Part shown: one piece after another, positions 1 to 7,489 of the stretch | Position numbering within the stretch: position 1 is the stretch's first letter | Layout: every line of letters starts with the position of its first letter | From: an uncultured Lachnospiraceae bacterium | GTDB taxonomy: Bacteria; Bacillota; Clostridia; Lachnospirales; Lachnospiraceae | Assembly: GCA_947176505.1 (NCBI GenBank) | Contig: CAMWQW010000017.1 | Coordinates: 28,829-92,828, forward strand | Direction of reading: 5' to 3' | Length of the DNA: 64,000 nucleotides | The notes under the pieces: model-generated | The model's database searches: none | Told to the model about the DNA's origin: nothing | Seen by the model: only the letters and a program-made list of their open reading frames with translations | Program-made: the position numbers and the translations under genes

Positions 1-695
1 GGCAGACGATTATTGAACGCCAGATAGAGATGTATCGAAAGTGTGGATTAGACAATATCATCGTAGTCCGTGGATTTGCTGCAGACAAAATAGAGTATGA
101 AGGAGTTACCTATTATACGAATGAGGATTACGCCAATACGAATATGGTAGAGTCTTTGATAGCGGCGAAGTCAGAGTTTGACGATGATGTTATTGTCAGT
201 TATTCTGATATCTTATTTGAAGAGGATATGCTGAAAGCGATGATGAAGTCGGAAGCGGATTTTGCAGTTGCGGTAGATGATAACTGGAAAATATATTGGG
301 AGAAGCGTTACGGCAAGGTGGATTTTGACACGGAGAGCCTCGCTTTGGACGAAAATGATAACATTGTTGAATTGGGACTGGAAAGCCCGAAACTGGAGGA
401 CATTGATGCAAGATATGTCGGTCTGCTGAAATTCTCCAAAACCGGATTGGAACATATTCAGGCTATTATGAATGCGGCATATGCCGATTATGAAGATAAA
501 CCGTGGCAGCAGTCGGGTAAGACGGTGCGTAAGGCATATATGACGGATTTGCTGCAGGCGGTCATTGAATCCGGTCGCCCCGTAAAGGCGGAAAGATTTA
601 ATCACGGCTGGATCGAATTTGATACGAACGAAGACTATGAGAATGCGTGCAGATGGGTCGAAGACGGAAGTATTAATGATGTGATAAGGCTGTAG
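1..695 (+). CDS. Nucleotidyltransferase, LicC/sugar-phosphate type (5' partial)
   Basis: C-terminal part of an NTP-transferase (GT-A fold) that would couple a nucleotide to a sugar- or choline-phosphate. The reading frame is open from base 3, so the start and the N-terminal GxGxR nucleotide-binding loop lie upstream of the window. Visible: a Rossmann-like strand (NIIVVRGFAADKI), the family's YYTNEDYANTNMVESL stretch, and VSYSDILFE, the equivalent of the metal-binding D-x-D strand. The C-terminus has the W-x-E-x-D/N-T substrate segment (HGWIEFDTNEDY). The combination resembles phosphocholine cytidylyltransferases (LicC) and related sugar-1-phosphate nucleotidyltransferases. Which nucleotide and which phosphate are used cannot be told. 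It is probably the upstream member of the glycan locus, separated from it by the 1073-3404 cassette. Confidence 0.8.
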   Translation, partial: QTIIERQIEMYRKCGLDNIIVVRGFAADKIEYEGVTYYTNEDYANTNMVESLIAAKSEFDDDVIVSYSDILFEEDMLKAMMKSEADFAVAVDDNWKIYWEKRYGKVDFDTESLALDENDNIVELGLESPKLEDIDARYVGLLKFSKTGLEHIQAIMNAAYADYEDKPWQQSGKTVRKAYMTDLLQAVIESGRPVKAERFNHGWIEFDTNEDYENACRWVEDGSINDVIRL

Positions 696-740
696 AGAGA
701 ATATATTTGGCAGTTCTAATCGCATATTTAGTTGTAATGA

Positions 741-896
741 ATGCGCCATTTAGCGGCAAGAGAGCGTGGCAGAGTGTCAGAAGATATAGTCGATTATATT
801 ATGGAACATAAAGACTTGAGGATAGCTATACGCATGATACAGCAACGGAAAGTTAGTGAAGAGTTCTGGGCGGAATGCATCAAGAAAATGGAATAG
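741..896 (+). CDS. Possible 51-aa small protein or gene remnant
   Basis: A 51-residue frame opens directly after a stop codon and ends with TAG at 894-896. It reads as a plausible amphipathic helical protein (IVDYIMEHKDLRIAI, then RKVSEEFWAECIKKME). It has no good Shine-Dalgarno sequence, which suggests either a translated small protein coupled to upstream genes or the tail of a decayed gene. The remainder of 696-1072 (377 bases) holds only the promoter-like element at 949-978. No family was recognised. Confidence 0.3.
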   Translation: MRHLAARERGRVSEDIVDYIMEHKDLRIAIRMIQQRKVSEEFWAECIKKME

Positions 897-948
897 GGCA
901 TTATACTAAATGTTGTATCTGTATGCAAAGTTCTGTAATATCTAGCGA

Positions 949-978
949 TTGCCTGTGTGGAAGTGAATGTGATAAAAT
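949..978 (+). promoter_or_regulatory. Predicted sigma-A promoter for the 1073-3404 cassette
   Basis: TTGCCT at 949-954 and TAAAAT at 973-978 are separated by 18 bases, about 95 bases upstream of the 1073 gene. Spacing and hexamers fit a housekeeping promoter; no experimental support. Confidence 0.45.
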
Positions 979-1072
979 ATAGTTTAACCGCCATTTTATT
1001 ATTGTTTATTAGTGGCAAGGACGGTAGAGTGTAGTCATCGATTAGAGAGCAGACAGAAGGATAGCTGATGTA

Positions 1073-1591
1073 ATGGAAGAGGAAGAATTGAAGGCTTTGA
1101 AGTACTGCTTGCAGTTTTCGAAGAAGGCATATGAACAGGAGACAGAACGTCAAAGGCATGCAATGGGTAAAGCAGATTATTTGCTTAAATATTTGACGTT
1201 GCTGATGACTGCCTTCAATATTACGATATCTGTGGTTTCTAAGATGAGCAGCGTTCATATCGTCGGGGTTGTCTTTTGGGGGCTATATATGCCGATGCTG
1301 TTATCGGGGATACTAGGTATTATTAGTACCTTGATGATTCAGAAGCCGAGAAAGATAATGAGATTTCCTTCGGGGAAGGAAGAACTGCTAAAGGTACAAC
1401 GTAATCCTTCGGAATATGACACGGAGTGCAAGCGGATTTATCAGGAAATACTTCGGGTAGATAAAATTTGTGACAGACTAAAAGAAAATAATGATAAAGC
1501 AATGAAATGGATTATGACAGGATATATATGCATGGTGGTAATGATTGTTGCTTTTGGAACTTTTATTACTTATGTGATGTGTTTGTCTTAG
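1073..1591 (+). CDS. Three-TM membrane protein with cytoplasmic helices
   Basis: 172 residues, no signal peptide. A charged N-terminal helix (1-34) precedes TM1 (about 35-57) and TM2 (about 62-90), then a charged helical segment (95-143) and TM3 (about 145-170). The arrangement of a closely spaced TM pair, a long helix and another TM resembles small membrane effectors such as SLATT or PycTM proteins of bacterial immune systems, but I see no diagnostic motif and make that comparison only on architecture. It is the first gene of a tight four-gene set (gaps of 25 and 31 bases, then an ATGA overlap) ending in a papain-like peptidase, so its job is probably tied to that enzyme. A holin-like or structural membrane role is an alternative. 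Confidence 0.6.
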   Translation: MEEEELKALKYCLQFSKKAYEQETERQRHAMGKADYLLKYLTLLMTAFNITISVVSKMSSVHIVGVVFWGLYMPMLLSGILGIISTLMIQKPRKIMRFPSGKEELLKVQRNPSEYDTECKRIYQEILRVDKICDRLKENNDKAMKWIMTGYICMVVMIVAFGTFITYVMCLS

Positions 1592-1616
1592 ACAATTAGA
1601 CTTGTGGAGAAGAGTT

Positions 1617-1760
1617 ATGCAAGATACCAAAGCAAAGGAACAGAATGCTGAAGAAGAGCAGAACGGTCATGATAAGCCGATTTTTCCATTTATTGAGGAC
1701 TGTACAATCGAGGAAGACTACGAGCAGATTGAGATGGAAGAGGCATATCAAGGGTTTTAG
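1617..1760 (+). CDS. 47-aa highly acidic small protein
   Basis: ATG at 1617 is preceded by GGAGAAG. The frame ends with TAG at 1758-1760. The product is very rich in Glu and Asp (about 16 acidic residues) with a hydrophobic core segment (PIFPFIEDCTIEEDYEQI) and one cysteine. It has no signal peptide or double-glycine leader, so it does not look like a classical bacteriocin precursor. It sits 25 bases after the membrane-protein gene and 31 bases before the next small gene, inside the cassette that ends with the cysteine peptidase. It could be an inhibitor, a substrate or an assembly partner of the peptidase; none of these can be shown from sequence. Confidence 0.5.
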   Translation: MQDTKAKEQNAEEEQNGHDKPIFPFIEDCTIEEDYEQIEMEEAYQGF

Positions 1761-1791
1761 TAAGATACGACGAATATATTAGGAGGCAGCT

Positions 1792-1977
1792 ATGACACAG
1801 GCGCAGTTACAGGAAGAACAAATTTATCAGCAATTAAAAAAGTGTATGGATGAGTATAACTCCGATTTTGAAGGCGCTCTTAGACGTTCTGAGGAAATTG
1901 CGGAAGATGAGAGAAAGCGAGCAGAGCGGGCGAGCAGAGATTGGGAAGCGCTGGAAAGGTTTGGTTTGATTTTATGA
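1792..1977 (+). CDS. 61-aa charged helical small protein
   Basis: An AGGAGG site lies just before the ATG. The 61 residues are almost entirely predicted helix with alternating Glu, Lys and Arg (EEIAEDERKRAERASRDW), typical of a coiled-coil or adaptor peptide. The stop codon overlaps the start of the peptidase gene as ATGA (1974-1977), so the two are translationally coupled and probably made in similar amounts. No family was recognised. It could be a chaperone, antitoxin-like inhibitor or docking subunit for the peptidase. Confidence 0.6.
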   Translation: MTQAQLQEEQIYQQLKKCMDEYNSDFEGALRRSEEIAEDERKRAERASRDWEALERFGLIL

Positions 1978-3404
1978 AAAATGATGAAATATTCCAAAGC
2001 GGGTTTCAAGGATTCTGTTCAGGCAATCTTGCCCGCGCGATTCAACTGGCGTTTCCGTCGATGTTTCCTGACTTAGCCCAACTTAGAGAAGAAATTGATA
2101 AGGTTATTTTTCCGAGATTAGATTTTATGGTGGGAAGTGAAGAGAACGCATTTTCCTTTTTGTTTGAAGCACGCTATGTGGAAACAGAATGGAAAGATAT
2201 GGTTGGTATGCACTATATCAACACGTCTTATGAAGTTGAAAATACTGTAATGAGAATCCATCTTTTTAAAAAGAAAAAGGTGAGTGAGAAGCATTATAGG
2301 GGATGTTTTACGATGAGGACAATCAATGAGGCGCGTATTATGCTTTCCTATATTTATCCTAATTGGAAATATGTGGCTTACCATGGCAGTGCATTGAATG
2401 TGATGACTTACCAGAAAAAAGTGCATCTTTATGGAAAGGAAATCACATTTTGTACATATCCTCTTTTTGCACAAGATAATACCGTGGTGGCATGCGCACA
2501 GGCATGTCTTGTTTCTATGTCTAAGTATTTGCATTCACAATATGATTATGCGAAAATACAGATTAGAAATATTAATGACTCGTATCACTCAAATAAAACT
2601 AAAGTATATCCATCTTCCGGACTTTTATCGACACAGATGCTTGAGATACTATCCAGTTACAATATACCTTGCGGATATCAAGTGTATCATGAACAGGAGG
2701 AATTCAAAGAATACATTGATTATTGTATAGAAAGTGCAATTCCGGTACTGGTAGGGATTCATGTGCAGGAAGAGAATGTCAATACCTCTGCAAAGGGTAA
2801 AGGAAGGAAAAATATATGCGAAAATAAGATTGGCAGACATGTGGTACAGATTATTGGACATTCTGACGTGAATATAGAGAAAAGGTATGTTGTATATGAC
2901 GACTCGGGATATTATCTGAGACACTTAGGAGAAGAGGGGTTCGTAAGATGTGTGCCGTGGGAAACTTTACGCGATAGTTTGCAACGGGACAAAAGCTTTA
3001 TCATTTATCCTATTCATGAAAAAGTATATATTTTGTATGATAACTTTAAAAAGCATGTGGATGATATGCTGTGTAGATACCGACGGGATGGTGTGACTAC
3101 GGATGGAATCGTAGAACGGGAAGGAAGGGCATTGCTTGTAGATAATAGGGTGGTAAAGCAGTTTCTACGTGAACAAATGGTAGATGCTCATGAGATAAAT
3201 GTGAATGTTCAGGAGGAGGCGCGGCGAATTCTTGGTATGGACATGCCGCATTATCTTTGGTGCTATGAATATTATACGCCTATGGGCAAAGCGTTGTTTA
3301 TTGCGGATCCCACATATATCAGAAGCACAACCAAAAGCATTTTTTTGAATAAAGAACCTTTAATCAGCAGAGGTCAGATTAGTTTATTACGATATGATGA
3401 TTAA
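1974..3404 (+). CDS. Papain-like (C39-like) cysteine peptidase
   Basis: 476 residues from the ATG at 1974. This start is chosen over an upstream in-frame ATG at 1941 because it gives an ATGA overlap with the preceding gene. The central domain carries the papain-fold signature: Gln167 as oxyanion-hole candidate, Cys174 in CAQACLVSM as nucleophile, His289 in GRHVVQIIGH and Asp309/Asp310 in VVYDDSG. A loop before His289 is long and basic. The N-terminal 150 residues and the C-terminal 140 residues match nothing I recognise. There is no signal peptide and no ABC-transporter fusion, so it is not a bacteriocin-exporting C39 transporter; it should act in the cytoplasm. Last gene of the cassette with the three-TM protein and two small proteins. 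Substrate unknown. Confidence 0.65.
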   Translation: MKNDEIFQSGFQGFCSGNLARAIQLAFPSMFPDLAQLREEIDKVIFPRLDFMVGSEENAFSFLFEARYVETEWKDMVGMHYINTSYEVENTVMRIHLFKKKKVSEKHYRGCFTMRTINEARIMLSYIYPNWKYVAYHGSALNVMTYQKKVHLYGKEITFCTYPLFAQDNTVVACAQACLVSMSKYLHSQYDYAKIQIRNINDSYHSNKTKVYPSSGLLSTQMLEILSSYNIPCGYQVYHEQEEFKEYIDYCIESAIPVLVGIHVQEENVNTSAKGKGRKNICENKIGRHVVQIIGHSDVNIEKRYVVYDDSGYYLRHLGEEGFVRCVPWETLRDSLQRDKSFIIYPIHEKVYILYDNFKKHVDDMLCRYRRDGVTTDGIVEREGRALLVDNRVVKQFLREQMVDAHEINVNVQEEARRILGMDMPHYLWCYEYYTPMGKALFIADPTYIRSTTKSIFLNKEPLISRGQISLLRYDD

Positions 3405-3413
3405 GAAGGTGAT

Positions 3414-3449
3414 ATGATGAAAACAAACCCAGAAAGGACACCCGCATGA
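3414..3449 (+). other. 11-codon leader mini-ORF before the IspD-like gene
   Basis: ATG at 3414 follows AAGAAGGTG and opens an 11-codon frame (MMKTNPERTPA). Its TGA overlaps the ATG of the next gene as ATGA (3446-3449). It may couple translation of the glycan operon to upstream ribosomes. It may also be chance, as the next gene has its own AAGGA site. Confidence 0.25.
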
Positions 3450-4168
3450 ACATAGCCCTAATCTTAGCCGGCGGAACAGATCCGGATTTCCAGATGAGCG
3501 TTCCCAAACAATTTGTAAACGTTTTCAACCGCCCGGTCATTACATATACATTAGAGAAATTTCAGAATCATAAGGATATTGACGCCATTATGGTGGCATG
3601 TCTGGACGGCTGGCAGGAAATGGTGAAAACCTATGCCAAGCAGTTTAACATTGACAAGCTGAAATGGGTGATATCCGGCGGTAAAGACGGACAGGCTTCT
3701 GCGGGCAACGGAATCATGGCACTGCGAAAAGAATGCAGGGATGACGACGTGATTATCGTGCATGATGCAATCAGACCGCTTGTATCGGAGGAAATCATTA
3801 CGGACAGCATCAAGGTATGCAGGCAGCATGATATGGGAGTTGCCGCAATGAGGACCATGGACACCATCATGCATACTAAAGATGGAAAGGTCGGGACGAG
3901 CAGTATTTCACGTTATTCCGTCATCCGAATCCAAACTCCGCAGGCATATCGGATGGATAGATTGGCGGATATCCAAGCCAAAGCTATAGAAGCCGGTATT
4001 ATAGGACAGGTAGACATGAGCAGTGTTGTTTCCAAGTTAGGAGAGCCGGTTTACTTTTCTAAAGGTTCCGAATTTAACATGAAGATTAACACGGTGGAAG
4101 ACGTGGAAATTTTCAAGGCACTGTACAAGATGCAGCAGGACAAGGAGAAAGAAGAAAATAGAGAATGA
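3446..4168 (+). CDS. IspD-like cytidylyltransferase with altered nucleotide loop
   Basis: 240 residues of the IspD/TarI family, which attach CMP to a polyol or sugar phosphate. Conserved parts: LILAGG at the start, PKQF (20-23), VHDAIRPLV (substrate/metal strand) and RIQTPQAYR. The phosphate-binding loop is unusual: where the next gene has GGSGSR (9-14), this one has GGTDPD, so Arg14 becomes Asp14. That Arg normally contacts the NTP phosphates. The protein may use a different substrate, or be a non-catalytic partner. It overlaps the next gene, a close paralogue, by four bases, suggesting a hetero-oligomer. First glycan-operon gene downstream of the peptidase cassette. Confidence 0.75.
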   Translation: MNIALILAGGTDPDFQMSVPKQFVNVFNRPVITYTLEKFQNHKDIDAIMVACLDGWQEMVKTYAKQFNIDKLKWVISGGKDGQASAGNGIMALRKECRDDDVIIVHDAIRPLVSEEIITDSIKVCRQHDMGVAAMRTMDTIMHTKDGKVGTSSISRYSVIRIQTPQAYRMDRLADIQAKAIEAGIIGQVDMSSVVSKLGEPVYFSKGSEFNMKINTVEDVEIFKALYKMQQDKEKEENRE

Positions 4169-4875
4169 ATGTAGCAGTGTTACTGGCGGGAGGAAGCGGT
4201 TCCAGAACGGAGCAGGACGTCCCGAAGCAGTTTATGAATGTTTATGATAAACCTATTATGATATATACATTGGAGGCATTCCAACAGCATCCGGACATCG
4301 ACAGCATCATAGTGGCATGTCTGGACGGCTGGCAGACGATTCTTGAGGCATATGCAAAGGAAGCCGGCATTACGAAAATACAGTATATCGTAAAGGGCGG
4401 AGAGAACGGGCAGGAATCAGCCAGAAACGCATTAGATGCGCTTAAAGGAATCTGCAAAGAGGATGATATTGTTATTATTCATGACGCCGTCCGCCCGATG
4501 GTTTCTGCAGAGATTATATCCGATTGCATCGTGAAATGCAGGAAGTACGGTTCCGGACTTGCAGCCGTGAGATGTCAGGAAACGATTGTCAGGACGCAGG
4601 ATGGAGTGAAAGGCGATGCATACGTTAAGCGGAAGGGTATCATGCGCGTGCAGACACCGCAGGCTTACCGATACGGGAAGGCGTTTCATGCGCATGAAGA
4701 GGCGCTTAAACAGGGGATTTACGACGTCGTCTATACGAATATATTAATGCTGGATATGGGAGAGACATTGTATTTTTCTAAAGGCTCCGAGAAAAACATT
4801 AAGATAACAACTATGGAGGATGTAGAGATATTTAAAGCATTGTATCGTGTGAAGAAAGAAGATTGGGTAAAATAA
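4165..4875 (+). CDS. IspD/TarI-like cytidylyltransferase
   Basis: 236 residues, with the full family signature: LLAGGSGSR (6-14), PKQF (20-23), IHDAVRPMV and RVQTPQAYR. It is probably a CTP:polyol- or sugar-phosphate cytidylyltransferase (ribitol-5-phosphate or similar) rather than the housekeeping MEP-pathway enzyme, because it sits in a glycan operon next to a CDP-glycerol-phosphotransferase-like gene and a near-identical-length paralogue. Translation is coupled to the paralogue by ATGA (4165-4168). It would supply a CDP-activated donor in the cytoplasm. The exact alditol or sugar is not determinable. Confidence 0.8.
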   Translation: MNVAVLLAGGSGSRTEQDVPKQFMNVYDKPIMIYTLEAFQQHPDIDSIIVACLDGWQTILEAYAKEAGITKIQYIVKGGENGQESARNALDALKGICKEDDIVIIHDAVRPMVSAEIISDCIVKCRKYGSGLAAVRCQETIVRTQDGVKGDAYVKRKGIMRVQTPQAYRYGKAFHAHEEALKQGIYDVVYTNILMLDMGETLYFSKGSEKNIKITTMEDVEIFKALYRVKKEDWVK

Positions 4876-6305
4876 TCGCAATTTCTGCCGATATAATATA
4901 TAGTGCTGTGTGTGAAAATGGCACGAGAGGGGAAAACGGTTCGATGCGCAGGTGTCAGAAGCTTCAGATGTTACTAGATATTTCCGGTCTGCATATGATA
5001 CATCAGCAGAACAAAGGGAAATTGCTGCAAAAAGAATACCAGTCTATTCTTGATGCGCTGGCTGATTGTCAGAGAATTGCTATCGAGATAGGGGAGAGCA
5101 TTGAACAGACAGAAGGTGAAGACAAAGAAATAGACGCCGTTCGATTTCTGGAACAATATTGTGAGACTCTTTATCAAGTGAGTCTGCAGTTGGAAGAGAT
5201 TTCGGCGGAAGATTTATATGGGACACTGGAAGAAGCACTGCGCTTTGTGGAAGAGGCAATTGTTGTAATGCCCGTAAGGAAAGAAATTGTTTTTCTGCCA
5301 TACAAAGCGAGTATGTGGGACTCTTTGGAAAGTGTCTATTTTGCTGCCGCACGGGACGAGAACTGCGATGCCTATGTAGTGCCGATTCCGTATTATGACA
5401 GAAAAGCGGATGGAGGCCTTGGGGAAATGCATTATGAGGGCGGTGAATATCCGAAGAATATCCCCATCACTCATTACGAAGAATATCATCTGGAAGAAAG
5501 ACATCCGGATGCAATCTATATTCACAATCCCTATGATGGTAATAACTATGTCACATGCGTACCGGAGAGGTACTTTGCCAGCAGGCTTAGGAATTATACT
5601 GATCAGTTGGTATACATTCCGTACTTTGTTTTGGATGAAATCAAACCGGATGACCATGAGAAAATCGAGAAATTTAAAAATTTGTGTCTTATGCCGGGCG
5701 TAATTTACGCGCATAAAGTCATTGTTCAGTCGGAAAACATGCGCCAGATTTATATCAATGAATTTCTGAAAAACGCGGAATGGCTCACAGATTACATGGG
5801 CTATTTCGACCGAAAGAAGCTGGAGGATAAAATACTGGCGCTTGGTTCGCCGAAATTTGACAGAGTACGCAACACGAATAGAGATACGCTGGAGGTTCCG
5901 GATGAATGGCTAAGGCTTATTGAGAAGCCTGACGGAACATGGAAGAAGATTATTCTGTATAATACAAGTGTCAACGCTTTTTTTCAGTATAATGAGAAGA
6001 TGATTACGAAAATAAAATCTGTTTTTGTAAAGTTCAAGGAGGCGCAGGAGAATGCAGTACTTCTCTGGCGTCCCCATCCGCTTATATCCGGCACGCTGCG
6101 GACTTTAAGACCGCAGCTTTTGGCGGAGTATGAGCAGCTCGTAGAGGAATACCGGAAGGAAGGATATGGTATCTACGATGACACCGCCGATGTTGATAGG
6201 GCAATCGTATTAAGCGATGCTTATTTCGGAGACTATAGCAGCTTGGTGCAGTTATATCAGGCGACAGGGAAACCGGTAATGATAGAAGACGTGGAAGTGC
6301 TGTAG
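4863..6305 (+). CDS. CDP-glycerol/polyol phosphotransferase-like GT-B protein
   Basis: 480 residues if the TTG at 4863 is used; an ATG at 4944 preceded by AGGGGA is an alternative start. The C-terminal half resembles the TagB/TagF family: LLWRPHPL near residue 400 and DAYFGDYSSLVQLYQATGKPV near the end, the family's donor-phosphate-binding pattern. The N-terminal 150 residues are helical and divergent. It would transfer a glycerol- or polyol-phosphate from a CDP donor, fitting the two cytidylyltransferases directly upstream (13-base overlap with the second). No membrane anchor is seen, although many family members bind the membrane peripherally. Substrate identity is inferred from context. 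Confidence 0.65.
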   Translation: MGKIIAISADIIYSAVCENGTRGENGSMRRCQKLQMLLDISGLHMIHQQNKGKLLQKEYQSILDALADCQRIAIEIGESIEQTEGEDKEIDAVRFLEQYCETLYQVSLQLEEISAEDLYGTLEEALRFVEEAIVVMPVRKEIVFLPYKASMWDSLESVYFAAARDENCDAYVVPIPYYDRKADGGLGEMHYEGGEYPKNIPITHYEEYHLEERHPDAIYIHNPYDGNNYVTCVPERYFASRLRNYTDQLVYIPYFVLDEIKPDDHEKIEKFKNLCLMPGVIYAHKVIVQSENMRQIYINEFLKNAEWLTDYMGYFDRKKLEDKILALGSPKFDRVRNTNRDTLEVPDEWLRLIEKPDGTWKKIILYNTSVNAFFQYNEKMITKIKSVFVKFKEAQENAVLLWRPHPLISGTLRTLRPQLLAEYEQLVEEYRKEGYGIYDDTADVDRAIVLSDAYFGDYSSLVQLYQATGKPVMIEDVEVL

Positions 6306-6316
6306 AGAGGTCTGGC

Positions 6317-6895
6317 ATGGATAATACATATATGCAAGAACTATTTGAGAAATTAGACAATACTGAGATTTGGTATGGCATGAAGCATAAATGCGTGAAT
6401 TATGATGCCGGTATCAAATTTTTGGTGGATATATTTACGGAGCATAAGGAAAGGCAGGCATGGCTCTTTTTTATAGGGAATGGAGGAAGTTCCGCTATAG
6501 CAAGCCATATGACTGCAGATTATATGAAAAACGGCGGGATGAATACATACAGCTTGTATGATAACGCGGTTACGACTTGTATGGGGAATGATTACGGATA
6601 TGAGGCTATCTTTTCAAGACCCATGGAATTTCTGGTAAAAAGGGGCGATCTTGTGGTGGCAATCAGCAGCTCCGGTAATTCACCCAATATTATAGCGGCG
6701 ATAGAGACTGCCAAGGAGAAGGGCGCATCGGTGGTTACTTTTACGGGATTTTCCGCGGATAATCAGACAAGGCAGTTGGGCGATATCAATGTATATGTGC
6801 CCTGTGAAAAATATGGTATTGTGGAGTCTATCCATAACATGATCCTTCAACAGGTAGTAGATATGATTATGGAGAGAGACGGAGTAAAATTATAA
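6317..6895 (+). CDS. gmhA: SIS-domain phosphoheptose isomerase (GmhA-like)
   Basis: 192 residues, the usual length of sedoheptulose-7-phosphate isomerase, which makes D-glycero-D-manno-heptose 7-phosphate. Visible SIS motifs: GNGGSSA (54-60) and ISSSGNSPN near 116-124, both sugar-phosphate-binding loops, followed by the helical C-terminus with VESIHNMILQQVV. Cytoplasmic. The gmhB-like phosphatase starts one base after its stop, and an hldE-like gene lies about 7.6 kb downstream, so a complete nucleotide-heptose route can be assembled from this operon. Related SIS isomerases act on other sugar phosphates, so the heptose assignment rests partly on the neighbours. Confidence 0.85.
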   Translation: MDNTYMQELFEKLDNTEIWYGMKHKCVNYDAGIKFLVDIFTEHKERQAWLFFIGNGGSSAIASHMTADYMKNGGMNTYSLYDNAVTTCMGNDYGYEAIFSRPMEFLVKRGDLVVAISSSGNSPNIIAAIETAKEKGASVVTFTGFSADNQTRQLGDINVYVPCEKYGIVESIHNMILQQVVDMIMERDGVKL

Positions 6896-6896
6896 T

Positions 6897-7484
6897 ATGG
6901 ATGCGAAGGCAAAGAAACCCGCTGTGTTTTTAGACCGGGACGGAGTATTGACGGAAGAAAACGGGTATATTACCTCACCGGAAAAATTAAAGATATTTCC
7001 CTATGCCGAGGAGTCTGTCCGTAAGATACGGCAGAAAGGTTATTATACAATTGTGATTACGAATCAAAGTGGTGTGGCAAGAGGCTTGTTTACAGAGAAG
7101 GCGTTACAAGAGATGAATGAATACTTGATGAAGCAGACGCATGTAGATGCCATTTTCTATTGTCCCCATCATCCGGGCGGAAAAGTCGAAAAGTATACAA
7201 AAGAATGTGCCTGCCGGAAACCAAGAACAGGAATGTTTGAGGCAGCTTGCAGAGAATTCGCAATTGATATGTCCAACTCTTACATGATAGGAGACCGGGC
7301 AGGGGATATTTTTGCGGGACAAAGTGCGGGCGTAAGGACGATATTGTTAGAATCCGGTTATGGAACGGGAGGATTGGAAGCCGAGGTTACGCCGGATAAC
7401 ATCATGCAGGATTTGCGTGAGGCGGCGATGTATCTGCCGGATGCTACAGAACATTTACAGAATAAGACAGCAGAAAGGATATAA
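6897..7484 (+). CDS. gmhB: HAD-IIIA heptose-bisphosphate 7-phosphatase (GmhB-like)
   Basis: 195 residues. The HAD catalytic motif FLDRDGVL places Asp13 as nucleophile and Asp15 as acid/base; ITNQSGVARG is motif II and CRKPRTGM contains the motif III lysine. The zinc-binding loop typical of GmhB (CPHHPGG ... CACRKP) is intact, and GDRAGDI is motif IV. It removes the 7-phosphate from heptose-1,7-bisphosphate. It directly follows gmhA (one-base gap). Histidinol-phosphatases share this fold, but the zinc loop and neighbours favour heptose metabolism. Confidence 0.85.
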   Translation: MDAKAKKPAVFLDRDGVLTEENGYITSPEKLKIFPYAEESVRKIRQKGYYTIVITNQSGVARGLFTEKALQEMNEYLMKQTHVDAIFYCPHHPGGKVEKYTKECACRKPRTGMFEAACREFAIDMSNSYMIGDRAGDIFAGQSAGVRTILLESGYGTGGLEAEVTPDNIMQDLREAAMYLPDATEHLQNKTAERI

Positions 7485-7489
7485 TCAAC

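Noticed and set aside
213-749. 178-codon minus-strand frame
   Set aside because: Lies opposite the clearly coding nucleotidyltransferase; composition is that of an antisense shadow.
1974-3404. C39 bacteriocin-processing transporter
   Set aside because: No ABC or TM domains, no double-glycine leader peptides nearby; only the papain-like fold is shared.
4165-4875. Housekeeping ispD of the MEP isoprenoid pathway
   Set aside because: Position beside a paralogue and a CDP-glycerol-phosphotransferase-like gene favours a glycan role, though the family alone cannot exclude it.
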